Positions 16,400-25,651 of a stretch of 40,031 nucleotides of DNA are shown in pieces. The position numbers were made by a program, and so were the translations under genes. Every line of letters begins with the position of its first letter. Position 1 is the first letter of the stretch. Origin of the DNA: JAXFPC01 sp034180005 (lineage in GTDB: Bacteria > Bacillota > Negativicutes > Acidaminococcales > Acidaminococcaceae); contig JAXFPC010000015.1 of assembly GCA_034180005.1 (NCBI GenBank), positions 1 to 40,031 of the forward strand. Reading direction: 5' to 3'. Under the pieces are notes generated by a model that ran no database searches, had not been told where the DNA came from, and saw nothing but the letters and a program-made list of their open reading frames with translations.

Positions 16400-17952
16400 T
16401 TTCTCCGAAAAATTCTGTTGAGCAAAGGAAACTTAAGCAGCTCTTCTTTGCCGATAACTCCTAAAATAAAAAGAGAGACAATGTATATTATGACCGCAGC
16501 CGTAAAAATAACGGCAGCGGATTTCAGCAAGCCCGCGCCAGCCGTCATTGACAGCAGACAAATCACAGTAGCCCCCATCAGCAGCGCCGCCGTAAAAATC
16601 TTCGTAACTTCTCCCCAGCGGAAACGAATGCCGTAGTTCATCAGCGCCCAGATATTAAGTGCGGCTGCAAGTCCGAAATTGATATTGGTTGCCCATGCAG
16701 CGCCTATGATGTTGCGTTCGGCGTCGGTAAGCAGCAGTACGCACACCACCTTAGCCAAAAGACCTGCCAACATATTGAGCATCGGCAGATAAATATGCCC
16801 GATTCCCTGCAACATGCACGCCGTCACCTGCTGCATACCCAGCAGCCATATTGCAGGACCGGAATGCGTAATGGCGGCAGCAGCTTTGCCGGTTCCGTAA
16901 AGGAGCGGCGACAGAAGTTCTCCGGAACACGTCATCCCGACAGCGGCAGGCACCGTGATCAGGCAGCAGATTTTCATCGCCGCAGCCGATTTTTTCCCTA
17001 TAGCATCAGCATTCCGCAAAATATGTTCTTCAGAAATTGCCGGCACCAAACTGGCAGCTAAAGAAGCCGTAGGTATGGTGGCCATAAGAATCAACGGCTG
17101 CGCCATACCGGCCAGATAACCAAAGAGTGTCGTCGCTTCCGCAACCGTATAACCGCAGGCGATAAGTCTGTTGGGAACAAGAAGCATATCTATACTGCCG
17201 GTGACAGGAACCAAAACGTTGGCGCAGGAAACAGGCAATGCCAGCAGCAGCAGTCTTTTCAGCAACGCTCCCGTCGCCACTGTATCCAGCGGCTGATATT
17301 TTTCGTAGGATGTCGAGCGGCTGTGTTTGTAATAAAAAATTATCAAAACAACGAGTCCCGCGGCACTTCCCGGAACTGTACCCAAAGCCGCACCGGCGGC
17401 GGCATATTCCAATCCTCGCGGCAATAATGCGTATGCCAGCAGCAGCATAGCCGTGACGCGCACAAACTGCTCCACGATCTGTGATACAGCCGTCGGCAAC
17501 ATCAGCTGGTGTCCCTGAAAATATCCGCGCAGACTGGCCAGCACCGTTCCTAAAAGCACAGCCGGAACCAAAGCCAACAAAGCGAAATACACACGCTGAT
17601 CACTGATGATGCCGCCGGTGACGATCAGGTCGGCGCCAATAGCCAAAAGTGAAGCCAACACCACCCCGACAACCGTCATCAAAAGCAAAGATACTCGCAG
17701 AATCCTGCGCACGTTTCCGTAATCCCCTCGAGCCAAGTATCCGGAAACCATTATAGATATGGCCACCGGTATTCCCGCAGCGGAAACAGCCAAAAGCAAC
17801 AAATAAACGGGGTACGCCATCTGATAAAGACCTATACCCTCTCCACCCAAAAGACGTGAAAGCAATATACGGTTCACGGAGCCGAATGCTTTGACTAAAA
17901 GTCCTGCCATAGTCAAAATTAAAGCGCCCCGCAGAAATTTTTCTTTGCTCAA
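16396..17952 (-). CDS. MOP-superfamily flippase, SpoVB/polysaccharide-exporter type
   Basis: 518 residues, about 14 membrane segments. The N-terminus (KEKFLRGALILTMAGLLVKAFGSVNRILLSRLLGGEGIGLYQMAYPVY) is typical of the SpoVB branch of the MVF/MOP family, whose members move lipid-linked sugars across the inner membrane. In Bacillus the gene at this place is yabM, next to mazG. No sporulation genes are near, so a vegetative envelope role (peptidoglycan or polysaccharide precursor) is more likely. The start is TTG with GAGGTG seven bases upstream. It overlaps mazG by four bases and lies 34 bases after mfd, so mfd, the flippase gene and mazG form one transcription unit. Confidence 0.88.
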   Translation of the reverse strand: MSKEKFLRGALILTMAGLLVKAFGSVNRILLSRLLGGEGIGLYQMAYPVYLLLLAVSAAGIPVAISIMVSGYLARGDYGNVRRILRVSLLLMTVVGVVLASLLAIGADLIVTGGIISDQRVYFALLALVPAVLLGTVLASLRGYFQGHQLMLPTAVSQIVEQFVRVTAMLLLAYALLPRGLEYAAAGAALGTVPGSAAGLVVLIIFYYKHSRSTSYEKYQPLDTVATGALLKRLLLLALPVSCANVLVPVTGSIDMLLVPNRLIACGYTVAEATTLFGYLAGMAQPLILMATIPTASLAASLVPAISEEHILRNADAIGKKSAAAMKICCLITVPAAVGMTCSGELLSPLLYGTGKAAAAITHSGPAIWLLGMQQVTACMLQGIGHIYLPMLNMLAGLLAKVVCVLLLTDAERNIIGAAWATNINFGLAAALNIWALMNYGIRFRWGEVTKIFTAALLMGATVICLLSMTAGAGLLKSAAVIFTAAVIIYIVSLFILGVIGKEELLKFPLLNRIFRRK

Positions 17953-17986
17953 AAGCTCTCACCTCTTTCTTCCAGCAGTAAAATAT

Positions 17987-20900
17987 TTAAACACTTTGAA
18001 CAGCCAAATCCGGTAAATTGCGTTCCAACCAGAGCAACGCATCCATGTTTTCGCCTTTAAATTTATAGAGCAGCTGCGGATTGCTTCCGTCGCGATAAGT
18101 CAAAGCTCCCTTGCTTTTCTGAAGCAATTCGACGAACTTTTCCCGGTCAACAGTCGCCCGCTCTCCGAAAGTTATTCGGACGTTGCCGCTGCGAATGGTT
18201 ATGCCGCGAATTCCCAGAAGGCGGCATAAACTTTTCAAGGAGGCGACGCGCCATAAATCCTGCACTTCCTGCGGCGGATCCCCGAACCTGTCGATAATCT
18301 CATCCAAAAGATCATCTCTGCGACTGTACTCCAGTTCAGCAAAGCGCCGATACAACTCCATTTTGTATCGCGGACTGGCAATATATTCATCCGGTATATA
18401 CGCTTCCAACGATAACTCCAGCACCGGTTCGTACTCTTCCACAATTGCGCTGTCCTTATTGCGCAGACGAGCAATCGTTTGCTCAAGCATATTGCAATAG
18501 GCGCCGAAGCCTATGCCGCTGATATGACCGTGCTGCTGCGGTCCCAAAAGATTGCCGGCTCCTCTTATTTCCAAATCCCTCATCGCTATCTTAAAGCCTG
18601 CTCCCAGTTCTGTGAAATCCCGGATAGCCTCCAATCGCTTCTGCGCAATTTCCGTCAATGCTTTCCCCGGTCTGTAGACAAAGTAGGCGTACGCCAGCCG
18701 CGAACTTCTTCCCACGCGACCTCTAATCTGATACAACTGGGACAGGCCGAAATTCTCGGCTCCGTCCACGATGACCGTATTAGCCAGAGGAACGTCCAAC
18801 CCGTTTTCAACGATGGTCGTCGAAAGCAGCACATCGCACTCGCCCTCATAAAAACTTATCATGGCGTCTTCCAAAAGTTCTTCGCTCATCCTCCCGTGCG
18901 CAACTTTGATATTGATGCCGGGAACAAGTTTACGCAACCGGCCGGCAATGGCATCCAACCCGCCGATACGATTGTGGACGTAATAAATTCTGCCGCCGCG
19001 TCGCAGCTCTCGCTCCAAAGCTTCTTTGATCATACTGTCGTTATATTCACAGACAAATGTTTCCACCGGCAGACGATCTTCCGGCGGCGATTCGATAACG
19101 CTCATGTCCCTGCTGCTGACAAGCGCCATATGCAATGTTCTGGGAATTGGAGTTGCGGAAAGAGACAAAACATCGATACCGGTACGCCACTGTTTTATTT
19201 TTTCTTTTTGCGCCACGCCGAAACGCTGTTCCTCATCTATAATCAACAAACCCAAATCGTGAAACTGAACGTCCGCCTGCAAAATTCTGTGAGTGCCGAC
19301 AAGAATATCAGTCGTGCCATCCGTCACAGAATTCAGTATGCGCTTCTGTTCTTTGCCGGCGTTGAAACGTGTAGCCATCTCCACATTGACGCCGAAGTTG
19401 CGCAACCTCTCTCTGAAAGTAAGAAAGTGCTGCTGCGCAAGTACGGTGGTCGGAACCATTACGGCTACCTGTTTGCCGTCCAAGACAGCTTTGAAAGCCG
19501 CGCGCAAAGCCACCTCCGTTTTTCCGTACCCCACATCGCCGCACAAAAGCCTCTCCATAGGACGAGCTTTTTCCATATCCGCTTTTATTTCGGCGATAGC
19601 CTTAAGTTGATCCGGAGTTTCTTCATAAGGAAACGCCGCCTCGAATTCTCGCTGCATTTCCGTATCGGGACTGAAAGCAAAGCCCGGCATTATCTGCCGT
19701 TTGGCGTAAAGCCGCAACAATTCCTCCGCCAATTCGGTGATAGCTTTGGCAGCCTTCGCCGTAGTTCTCTGCCAATCGCTGCCACCCATTTTGGAAAGTC
19801 TGGGTGCAGCTCCGTCTCCGCCCACATATTTGTGCAGTGCACCGACTTGATCTGCGGGAACATACAGCTTGTCGGAGCCGGCGTACGCCAGAAGCAGATA
19901 TTCCCTGCGAATTCCGTCCACCACAACACTTTCCACGCCGATATACCGACCTATGCCGTGAACTCTGTGAACCACATAATCTCCGGCCTTGATATCGGAA
20001 AAATATTCCAGCCGCATTCCCTTATTTTTCTGCGGCAATCTTTTTCTTTTCTGCATGCCGAAAAGATCGTTCTCGGTAATAAGCAGCCAATTTTCCTCCG
20101 CGAAGCGAAAGCCGTGGTCAAGCTCTCCAAAGCCGACATTAACGGTCCCTGCCTGCAGTTTTCCCTCCGCATACACTGCCGGCAATCCGTAGTTATGCAG
20201 ATTTTCCGCAAAAGCTCTGGCCTTGACACTGTTGCTAAGCATAACTAAAGGCGTGACTCCCTCGCGCAGCCACTCGGCTGCATCCTCAGCAAAAAGTTCG
20301 GTCTTTCTGTTGTAGGGAGCTGTATTACGGCACGGAACCGTAACGCTCTGCAGCTGCGGCATATAGCTGTGCGGCAGCGCCGACACCGACTGCGTGGAAC
20401 GCTCTGCGCAAAGCTCCGCTATTTCCGCAGGAGTAAACAGCTCCGCAGCATACTGCCTGTTCTCTTTGGACAGTTTTTCCAGCATATCAAAAACCTTGGC
20501 GGGTTCGTCCATGAATACCAAGGTCTCACTGCTGCAGCAATCAAACACGGATGCGGTATACTCTTCGCCGGCTTCCGCGACAATGGGCGCGATCTTGACG
20601 GATTCGGCAGCTGCCAAACTGCGCTGATCATTGATTGAAAAGGTACGCACAGCATCTATGCAGTTGTCGAACCATTCTATTCGCACCGGATTGCTGCTGT
20701 TGATGGGAAAAACATCCATAATATCGCCGCGCAGGCAGAACTGTCCCAACGCGTCTACCTGTTCCGTTCTTTCGTAACCTGAAGTCAAAAGATATTCCGT
20801 TATCCGCCGCTGTTCGCACTCATCCCCCAACGTAATGTTCAAACATTCTCCGGTCGCCGAAGAAGCGGACTGTTTTTGTTGCAAAGCTTCCGCAGTTATA

Positions 20901-21262
20901 AAAACTACGCCAGGCTGCTCACCGCTCATAAAACGCAGCGCGGCAGATCTGCCGGCCTGCAGTTCCAAACTCATGGTTTCAGCTTGCACGCGCGGCACGC
21001 TTACCGGATAAAGTTCCTGCATCGGCAGCTGAGGGAAAAAGAAATTCAACTCACGCCGGTAAGCTCTGATATCTTCTCTTCCTGCCGTAATAATAACCAA
21101 CGAACCGCCTTTGCCGCAAAGCTCTCTTAAAGCAGCAAAAAAGACCGACTTGCTGCTTTGAGACAACCCGGTTATCTTACAGGAAATATTTTGGCCGCGT
21201 AGCTCCGCAACCTTTTTGACGGTTTCTGTTGAAGCCACCTTGGCAACTAATAAATTTCTCAT
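17987..21262 (-). CDS. mfd: Transcription-repair coupling factor
   Basis: 1091 residues, close to the usual length (about 1150). The order is: UvrB-homology region (1 to about 350), CarD-type RNA-polymerase-interacting domain (about 415-475, AGDYVVHRVHGIGRY), superfamily 2 motor with Walker A GDVGYGKT at 575-582, LIIDEEQRFG and LSATPIPRT, then the TRCF C-terminal domain. It removes RNA polymerase stalled at DNA damage and recruits UvrA. No good Shine-Dalgarno lies close to the ATG (GGAAGGA is about 19 bases off), so translation may be weak. It heads the mfd-flippase-mazG unit. A 589-residue open frame on the other strand (18479-20248) is a shadow. Confidence 0.97.
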   Translation of the reverse strand: MRNLLVAKVASTETVKKVAELRGQNISCKITGLSQSSKSVFFAALRELCGKGGSLVIITAGREDIRAYRRELNFFFPQLPMQELYPVSVPRVQAETMSLELQAGRSAALRFMSGEQPGVVFITAEALQQKQSASSATGECLNITLGDECEQRRITEYLLTSGYERTEQVDALGQFCLRGDIMDVFPINSSNPVRIEWFDNCIDAVRTFSINDQRSLAAAESVKIAPIVAEAGEEYTASVFDCCSSETLVFMDEPAKVFDMLEKLSKENRQYAAELFTPAEIAELCAERSTQSVSALPHSYMPQLQSVTVPCRNTAPYNRKTELFAEDAAEWLREGVTPLVMLSNSVKARAFAENLHNYGLPAVYAEGKLQAGTVNVGFGELDHGFRFAEENWLLITENDLFGMQKRKRLPQKNKGMRLEYFSDIKAGDYVVHRVHGIGRYIGVESVVVDGIRREYLLLAYAGSDKLYVPADQVGALHKYVGGDGAAPRLSKMGGSDWQRTTAKAAKAITELAEELLRLYAKRQIMPGFAFSPDTEMQREFEAAFPYEETPDQLKAIAEIKADMEKARPMERLLCGDVGYGKTEVALRAAFKAVLDGKQVAVMVPTTVLAQQHFLTFRERLRNFGVNVEMATRFNAGKEQKRILNSVTDGTTDILVGTHRILQADVQFHDLGLLIIDEEQRFGVAQKEKIKQWRTGIDVLSLSATPIPRTLHMALVSSRDMSVIESPPEDRLPVETFVCEYNDSMIKEALERELRRGGRIYYVHNRIGGLDAIAGRLRKLVPGINIKVAHGRMSEELLEDAMISFYEGECDVLLSTTIVENGLDVPLANTVIVDGAENFGLSQLYQIRGRVGRSSRLAYAYFVYRPGKALTEIAQKRLEAIRDFTELGAGFKIAMRDLEIRGAGNLLGPQQHGHISGIGFGAYCNMLEQTIARLRNKDSAIVEEYEPVLELSLEAYIPDEYIASPRYKMELYRRFAELEYSRRDDLLDEIIDRFGDPPQEVQDLWRVASLKSLCRLLGIRGITIRSGNVRITFGERATVDREKFVELLQKSKGALTYRDGSNPQLLYKFKGENMDALLWLERNLPDLAVQSV

Positions 21263-21301
21263 GAAATTATGAAATGCTTTCCTTCCGTGGCGTTGATGTA
21301 G

Positions 21302-21337
21302 AATAAATCAATAGGGCATGAATGCTCACGCCCCATT
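21302..21337 (-). terminator. Rho-independent terminator after glpX
   Basis: Minus strand GGGCGTGA-GCAT-TCATGCCC (8 bp, one G-U) with AAT/ATT extension, followed by the U-rich GATTTATTC. It lies about 20 bases past the glpX stop. Confidence 0.75.
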
Positions 21338-21358
21338 GCTCTCCAACCGTGATTTTAT

Positions 21359-22321
21359 TTAAAGCTTTACTTCGTGAATCTTGCGTTCAAAGCTGTGAAC
21401 CGCATCGACAAATCTTACCGTACCTGTCTTGTAGCGTGTAGAAATAGTATGAGTCCTCACGCCGCCGCCGAAATAACGCAGACCGTGCAACATATTGCAG
21501 TCCGTGATGGCCGTTGCCGTGAACATGCAATCATCACCCTTAACAAGATCATCCAGTGTCAAAACTTTGTTGACATCATGGATGCCCATTGCCAAACAAC
21601 GTTTGGCCTGTTCCTCGTCTTCCGGGCACAACCGTCCCTGCATATCGCCGCCCAAACATTTGATGGCCGCAGCTGCAAGAACGCCTTCAGGAGCGCCGCC
21701 TCTGCCTATGTACATATGCACGCCTGTACCTTCGATACCGGCATTAACAATCGGATTGACATCGCCGTCCGTTATGAGAGATATACGCGCGCCGGCACGG
21801 CGGATTTCATCCATGATGCCGTAATGACGCTCTCTGTCCAGCAAAACTACGTTAAGATCGGAAACTTTACGTTCCAAAGCTTTGGCGACACGCTCAAGAT
21901 TTTCAGCAACAGGCGCATTGATGTCTATACAGCCTTTGGCTCTGGGCCCGACAGCTATTTTATCCATATACATATCCGGAGCATGCAGAAGACAACCGCG
22001 CGGAGCAATCGCGATAACCGCAATGGCGCCAGGCTGACCTTTCGCCACAAGATTTGTTCCCTCAACCGGGTCTACGGCAATATCCACTTCAGATCCGCCG
22101 GCTCCGACTTTTTCTCCGATGTAAAGCATCGGCGCTTCGTCCATCTCTCCTTCGCCGATTACTACGGTACCGCTGATATTAACCGTATCAAAAGCGCTGC
22201 GCATAGCGTCCACGGCAAGACCGTCGGCTCCGTTTTTATCTCCTCTGCCCACAAGACGTCCGCAGGCAATGGCCGCAGCCTCGGTAACGCGAACAAATTC
22301 CATCGACAGTTCTCTGTTCAT
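21359..22321 (-). CDS. glpX: Fructose-1,6-bisphosphatase, class II
   Basis: 320 residues from the ATG at 22321 (a TTG six bases further up is too close to the GGGAG site). It dephosphorylates fructose-1,6-bisphosphate in gluconeogenesis. Class II marks: AAIACGRLVGRGDKNGAD, VVIGEGEMDEAPMLYIGE with the metal-binding Glu/Asp residues, DIAVDPVEGTNLVAKG, and ALIT-like ITDGDVNP plus GRGGAPEGVLAAAA near the middle. Promoter at 22367-22395 and terminator at 21302-21337 make it monocistronic. An organism that lives on organic acids or amino acids would depend on this step (inference). Confidence 0.95.
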   Translation of the reverse strand: MNRELSMEFVRVTEAAAIACGRLVGRGDKNGADGLAVDAMRSAFDTVNISGTVVIGEGEMDEAPMLYIGEKVGAGGSEVDIAVDPVEGTNLVAKGQPGAIAVIAIAPRGCLLHAPDMYMDKIAVGPRAKGCIDINAPVAENLERVAKALERKVSDLNVVLLDRERHYGIMDEIRRAGARISLITDGDVNPIVNAGIEGTGVHMYIGRGGAPEGVLAAAAIKCLGGDMQGRLCPEDEEQAKRCLAMGIHDVNKVLTLDDLVKGDDCMFTATAITDCNMLHGLRYFGGGVRTHTISTRYKTGTVRFVDAVHSFERKIHEVKL

Positions 22322-22366
22322 TATCAATCGCTCCCTTTCTGACTCTCTTGATTATCTCCATGCTTT

Positions 22367-22395
22367 ATTATGACACTTAACCTCTATTTTAGCAA
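22367..22395 (-). promoter_or_regulatory. Promoter of glpX
   Basis: Minus strand TTGCTA (22390-22395), 17 bases, CATAAT (22367-22372). Confidence 0.6.
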
Positions 22396-22403
22396 CATCC
22401 AAG

Positions 22404-22973
22404 TTACTGAAACAGCTTGAGTACCAACAGTCTGTAGAATATATTCCACGGCAGGATAAAAACTGTATACATCAGCAGTATACTGAAAACCGTAACTACG
22501 GCCGCTCTAGTAAAATCTACCAGATAAACAGCTTCCAGAGATCGCATCAGCAGATACAACATCCAGAAAAAGCCTGCTAGCAGAAAAAGAAAATATAAAA
22601 GCAGTCCGGCGAAACCCGACTTACTCGCCAAGAGGGCACACGGCGTCAGCACCAGGAACGGCAACGCCGTATACCCCAGCAGACATATCAACCGCAAAGA
22701 ATCTCCCGCCAAAGCGCCGAAAGTTTCCATGATGCCGTGCAGCAAAAAACCGTACAGAGCAAGCGCCGCGGCACAGATGATAACCACTGCGGCAATCAGT
22801 GCAAATCTCAGCTGCAAAGATTCTCCGGCCAAGATTACGTTGGTTGCCACTCCCGAAAAAAATCCCACACTCATGGTAAAGTAAACGGCGCTTCTCCAAA
22901 GACAGGGCTTTCTCACCAGTTCTGCCATACCCGTTTCGGGAGAAAACAGCACATCAAAAGTGTTGTGCATCAT
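22404..22973 (-). CDS. YIP1-family membrane protein
   Basis: About 189 residues with five hydrophobic segments (SAVYFTMSVGFFSGV, FALIAAVVIICAAALALYGFLL, LICLLGYTALPFLVLTPCALL, LLLYFLFLLAGFFWMLYLLM, AAVVTVFSILLMYTVFILP). The YIP1 pattern, especially LLGYTALPFLVLTP, is visible. The role of bacterial YIP1 proteins is not known. The open frame starts at a GTG (22982) that overlaps the sppA stop, but the ATG at 22973 has GAGGTGA about five bases upstream and is preferred. It is translationally close to sppA (gap of 5 bases) and so probably in one operon with it. Confidence 0.75.
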   Translation of the reverse strand: MMHNTFDVLFSPETGMAELVRKPCLWRSAVYFTMSVGFFSGVATNVILAGESLQLRFALIAAVVIICAAALALYGFLLHGIMETFGALAGDSLRLICLLGYTALPFLVLTPCALLASKSGFAGLLLYFLFLLAGFFWMLYLLMRSLEAVYLVDFTRAAVVTVFSILLMYTVFILPWNIFYRLLVLKLFQ

Positions 22974-22978
22974 GGCCG

Positions 22979-23929
22979 TCACCTCACACCGTTAACGGAC
23001 GCGGAACTGTCCTGCAACTCGGCTCCCAACTGCTCAAGTAATTTACCTCTGACTGTTTTAGCTATTTCTGCGCCTAAAAAATAGTTCCACGGCTGATGCT
23101 TTTCCTTAACTTTTACCGGAGGCAGTCCGTCCTCGCCGGTAATAACGCCGCCCATTTCTCCGGCAGCAGCCAACGCATCGTAATAAGTGCCTATCTCATC
23201 TATCAAGCCGAGATTTTTAGCCTGCCTGCCGGTGTAAAACCGACCGTCGGCGATAGAACGCACCTTGCCGGCGTCCATTTTCCTGCCTTCGGCAACAACG
23301 TTGATAAACTCGTCGTAGATTTCGTTGACAACATTTTGGATGATAAGCTTTTCTTCAGCTGACATAGGACGCTCACTGGTCATAATATCTTTATAAGGTC
23401 CGCTCTTGATTTTGTTTTGATCCACACCGATTTTTTTCAACAGTTCCGACGTATTCATGTGTGAGATATAAACGCCGATGCTTCCCGTAATAGTGGTATT
23501 GTTGGCGTAAATTTTATCGCTGGCGCAGGCTGCTATCCAGTAAGCTGCCGAAGCTCCGGAATCGCCCATGACGGAGACAATCGGTTTCTTGGTTTTTTTG
23601 AAACGCTTCAGTTCCGCCCCTATTTCTTCGGCAGCCGTAGCGCTTCCCCCGCCGCTGTCGATACGCAGCAAAAGAGCTTTGACACTGCTATCGGAAGCAG
23701 CCTCACGGATCTGAGCCATAATGTCGCCGCTCACCGTACCTTCGGTTCCGCCCAGCAGATTATCATCGCTGCCGGCGCCGCTGATAATGGTGCCGTTAAT
23801 ATTAATAACTGCCACGCGATCCGACTGCGTTATAATCTTTTCGCCGTTATTGTTTCCTTTAAGCAGCGAAATTACAAAACTTAGCACCGCTAAAAGCAAC
23901 ACCGAGCTGATAAAAATCTTTTTTAACAT
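22979..23929 (-). CDS. sppA: Signal peptide peptidase SppA, S49 serine protease
   Basis: 316 residues. An N-terminal membrane anchor (about 5-24) is followed by a single S49 domain of the short SppA type. It degrades leftover signal peptides in or at the membrane. The Ser/Lys pair can be placed by pattern: Ser127 in GDSGASAAYWIA and Lys180 in KSGPYKDIM; the distance agrees with Bacillus SppA. LRIDSGGGSATAAEEI is the conserved substrate-groove segment. The ATG has AGGAGG. The gene follows the pyrG terminator and precedes the YIP1 gene. Confidence 0.94.
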   Translation of the reverse strand: MLKKIFISSVLLLAVLSFVISLLKGNNNGEKIITQSDRVAVININGTIISGAGSDDNLLGGTEGTVSGDIMAQIREAASDSSVKALLLRIDSGGGSATAAEEIGAELKRFKKTKKPIVSVMGDSGASAAYWIAACASDKIYANNTTITGSIGVYISHMNTSELLKKIGVDQNKIKSGPYKDIMTSERPMSAEEKLIIQNVVNEIYDEFINVVAEGRKMDAGKVRSIADGRFYTGRQAKNLGLIDEIGTYYDALAAAGEMGGVITGEDGLPPVKVKEKHQPWNYFLGAEIAKTVRGKLLEQLGAELQDSSASVNGVR

Positions 23930-23947
23930 GAAATCCTCCTATGCTCA

Positions 23948-23986
23948 TAAAGCTGAAAGAGCAGACCGCGCCTTACAGTCTGCTCT
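23948..23986 (-). terminator. Rho-independent terminator after pyrG
   Basis: Minus strand AGAGCAGAC / GTCTGCTCT (9 bp, 11-base loop), followed by TTCAGCTTTAT. It begins 11 bases past the pyrG stop. Confidence 0.78.
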
Positions 23987-23996
23987 CTAAAACAAA

Positions 23997-25613
23997 TTAT
24001 TTCTGTTCCTTTAAAGCAGCCGCTATAAAATCACGGAACAGCGGGTGCGGATTAGTCGGACGCGATTTAAACTCCGGATGGAACTGGGCTCCCAAAAACC
24101 ACGGATGTTCCGTCTTCGGCAATTCCACTATCTCCACAAGTCTGCCGTTAGGCAACGTTCCTCCTAAACTTAGGCCCTTAGCGACGATTTCCTCGCGAAA
24201 AGCATTGTTGAATTCATAACGATGACGATGACGTTCGTAAATAAGCTCTTCATCATAAGCCTTCATAGTCAGCGTATCCGGATATACTTTGCAGGGGTAC
24301 AGACCCAAGCGCATAGTGCCTCCCATATCCTCTACGTCCACCTGCTCCGGCATCAGGTCGATGACCGGATATTTGCACTCCGGTGCAAATTCCGTGCTGT
24401 TGGCGTCTTTCATGCCGCAAACATTACGAGCAAACTCAATAACCGCGCACTGCATACCCAAACAAATTCCCAAAAACGGAATCTTATTCTCGCGGGCATA
24501 TCTTATAGCGTTGATTTTGCCTTCTACGCCGCGGTATCCGAAGCCGCCGGGTACCAAAATGCCGTCAACGCCTGCCAGTTCTTTTTCCATGCTTTCCGGA
24601 GCATCTTCAATCTTCTCGGCATTGACCCATTTAATCGTTAACTCGCTTTCATTGGCTACGGCAGCATGGCGAAGTGATTCCGCAATGCTTATGTAAGCGT
24701 CCTGCAGTTCCACGTATTTGCCGACCACGGCTATGGTAACTTTTTTGCTGTACTTTTTCAAAATACGAGCCACCATGTCATGCCAACCGGACATATCTTT
24801 CGCCTTGTCTTCCATATCCAACTTACGCAGAACGATTTTATCCATATCCTGATCTTCCATCAGCATCGGGACCTGATAAATGCTCTTTGCCGTAAGATTC
24901 TGGATGACCGCATCCGGATCGACATCACAGAACATAGCCATTTTTTCTCTCATATCCTTGGAAATCGGTTTTTCACTGCGGCACACGAGAATATCCGGCG
25001 AAATTCCTATGCTGCGCAATTCCTTGACACTGTGCTGCGTCGGTTTGGTTTTTAATTCGCCGGCAGCCGCGATGTAGGGGACCAAAGTCACATGAATATA
25101 CAAGACATCATTACGACCGACTTCTTTTTTTACTTGACGAATGGCCTCCAAAAAAGGCAGGCTTTCAATATCTCCGACAGTTCCTCCGATTTCCGTGATG
25201 ACAAAATCGGCATTGTCCTGTTTGCCTACGCGGAACACTCTGGCCTTAATTTCGTTGGTTATATGAGGAATCACCTGCACGGTTCCTCCCAAATAATCGC
25301 CCCGGCGTTCCTTATTGATGACGGACTGATATATCTTGCCCGTAGTTATATTGGAATTTTTGGAAAGATTGATATCGATAAAGCGTTCATAGTGTCCCAA
25401 ATCAAGATCGGTTTCCGCGCCGTCGTCGGTGACAAAAACTTCGCCGTGCTGATAGGGACTCATAGTTCCGGGATCAATATTTATGTAAGGATCAAACTTT
25501 TGGATGGTTACTTTATAACCGCGGCTCTTGAGCAGTCGACCCAATGAAGCGGCAGTAATGCCTTTACCCAAAGAAGATACCACGCCGCCTGTAACGAAAA
25601 TATATTTAGTCAT
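23997..25613 (-). CDS. pyrG: CTP synthase
   Basis: 538 residues from the ATG at 25613 (MTKYIFVTGGVVSSLGKGITAASLG). The upstream GTG at 25640 adds nine residues not seen in the family. It aminates UTP to CTP using glutamine. The N-terminal synthetase domain has the P-loop above and DLDLGHYERF; the C-terminal class I glutamine amidotransferase has GICLGMQ with the catalytic Cys and AQFHPEFKSRP with the His/Glu of the triad. Only a weak GGG-type ribosome site is seen. It follows argS by 38 bases. The ywiB-argS-pyrG neighbourhood recalls Bacillus. Confidence 0.97.
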   Translation of the reverse strand: MTKYIFVTGGVVSSLGKGITAASLGRLLKSRGYKVTIQKFDPYINIDPGTMSPYQHGEVFVTDDGAETDLDLGHYERFIDINLSKNSNITTGKIYQSVINKERRGDYLGGTVQVIPHITNEIKARVFRVGKQDNADFVITEIGGTVGDIESLPFLEAIRQVKKEVGRNDVLYIHVTLVPYIAAAGELKTKPTQHSVKELRSIGISPDILVCRSEKPISKDMREKMAMFCDVDPDAVIQNLTAKSIYQVPMLMEDQDMDKIVLRKLDMEDKAKDMSGWHDMVARILKKYSKKVTIAVVGKYVELQDAYISIAESLRHAAVANESELTIKWVNAEKIEDAPESMEKELAGVDGILVPGGFGYRGVEGKINAIRYARENKIPFLGICLGMQCAVIEFARNVCGMKDANSTEFAPECKYPVIDLMPEQVDVEDMGGTMRLGLYPCKVYPDTLTMKAYDEELIYERHRHRYEFNNAFREEIVAKGLSLGGTLPNGRLVEIVELPKTEHPWFLGAQFHPEFKSRPTNPHPLFRDFIAAALKEQK

Positions 25614-25651
25614 TTCTACCCGTCCCTTTCTTAATTGCACACTTCATAAAA

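Noticed and set aside
18479..20248. 589-residue open frame on the plus strand
   Set aside because: It is wholly antisense to mfd, whose domains and motifs are intact. The translation is rich in His, Phe, Gln and Arg without any domain and lacks a ribosome site, as expected of a shadow frame.
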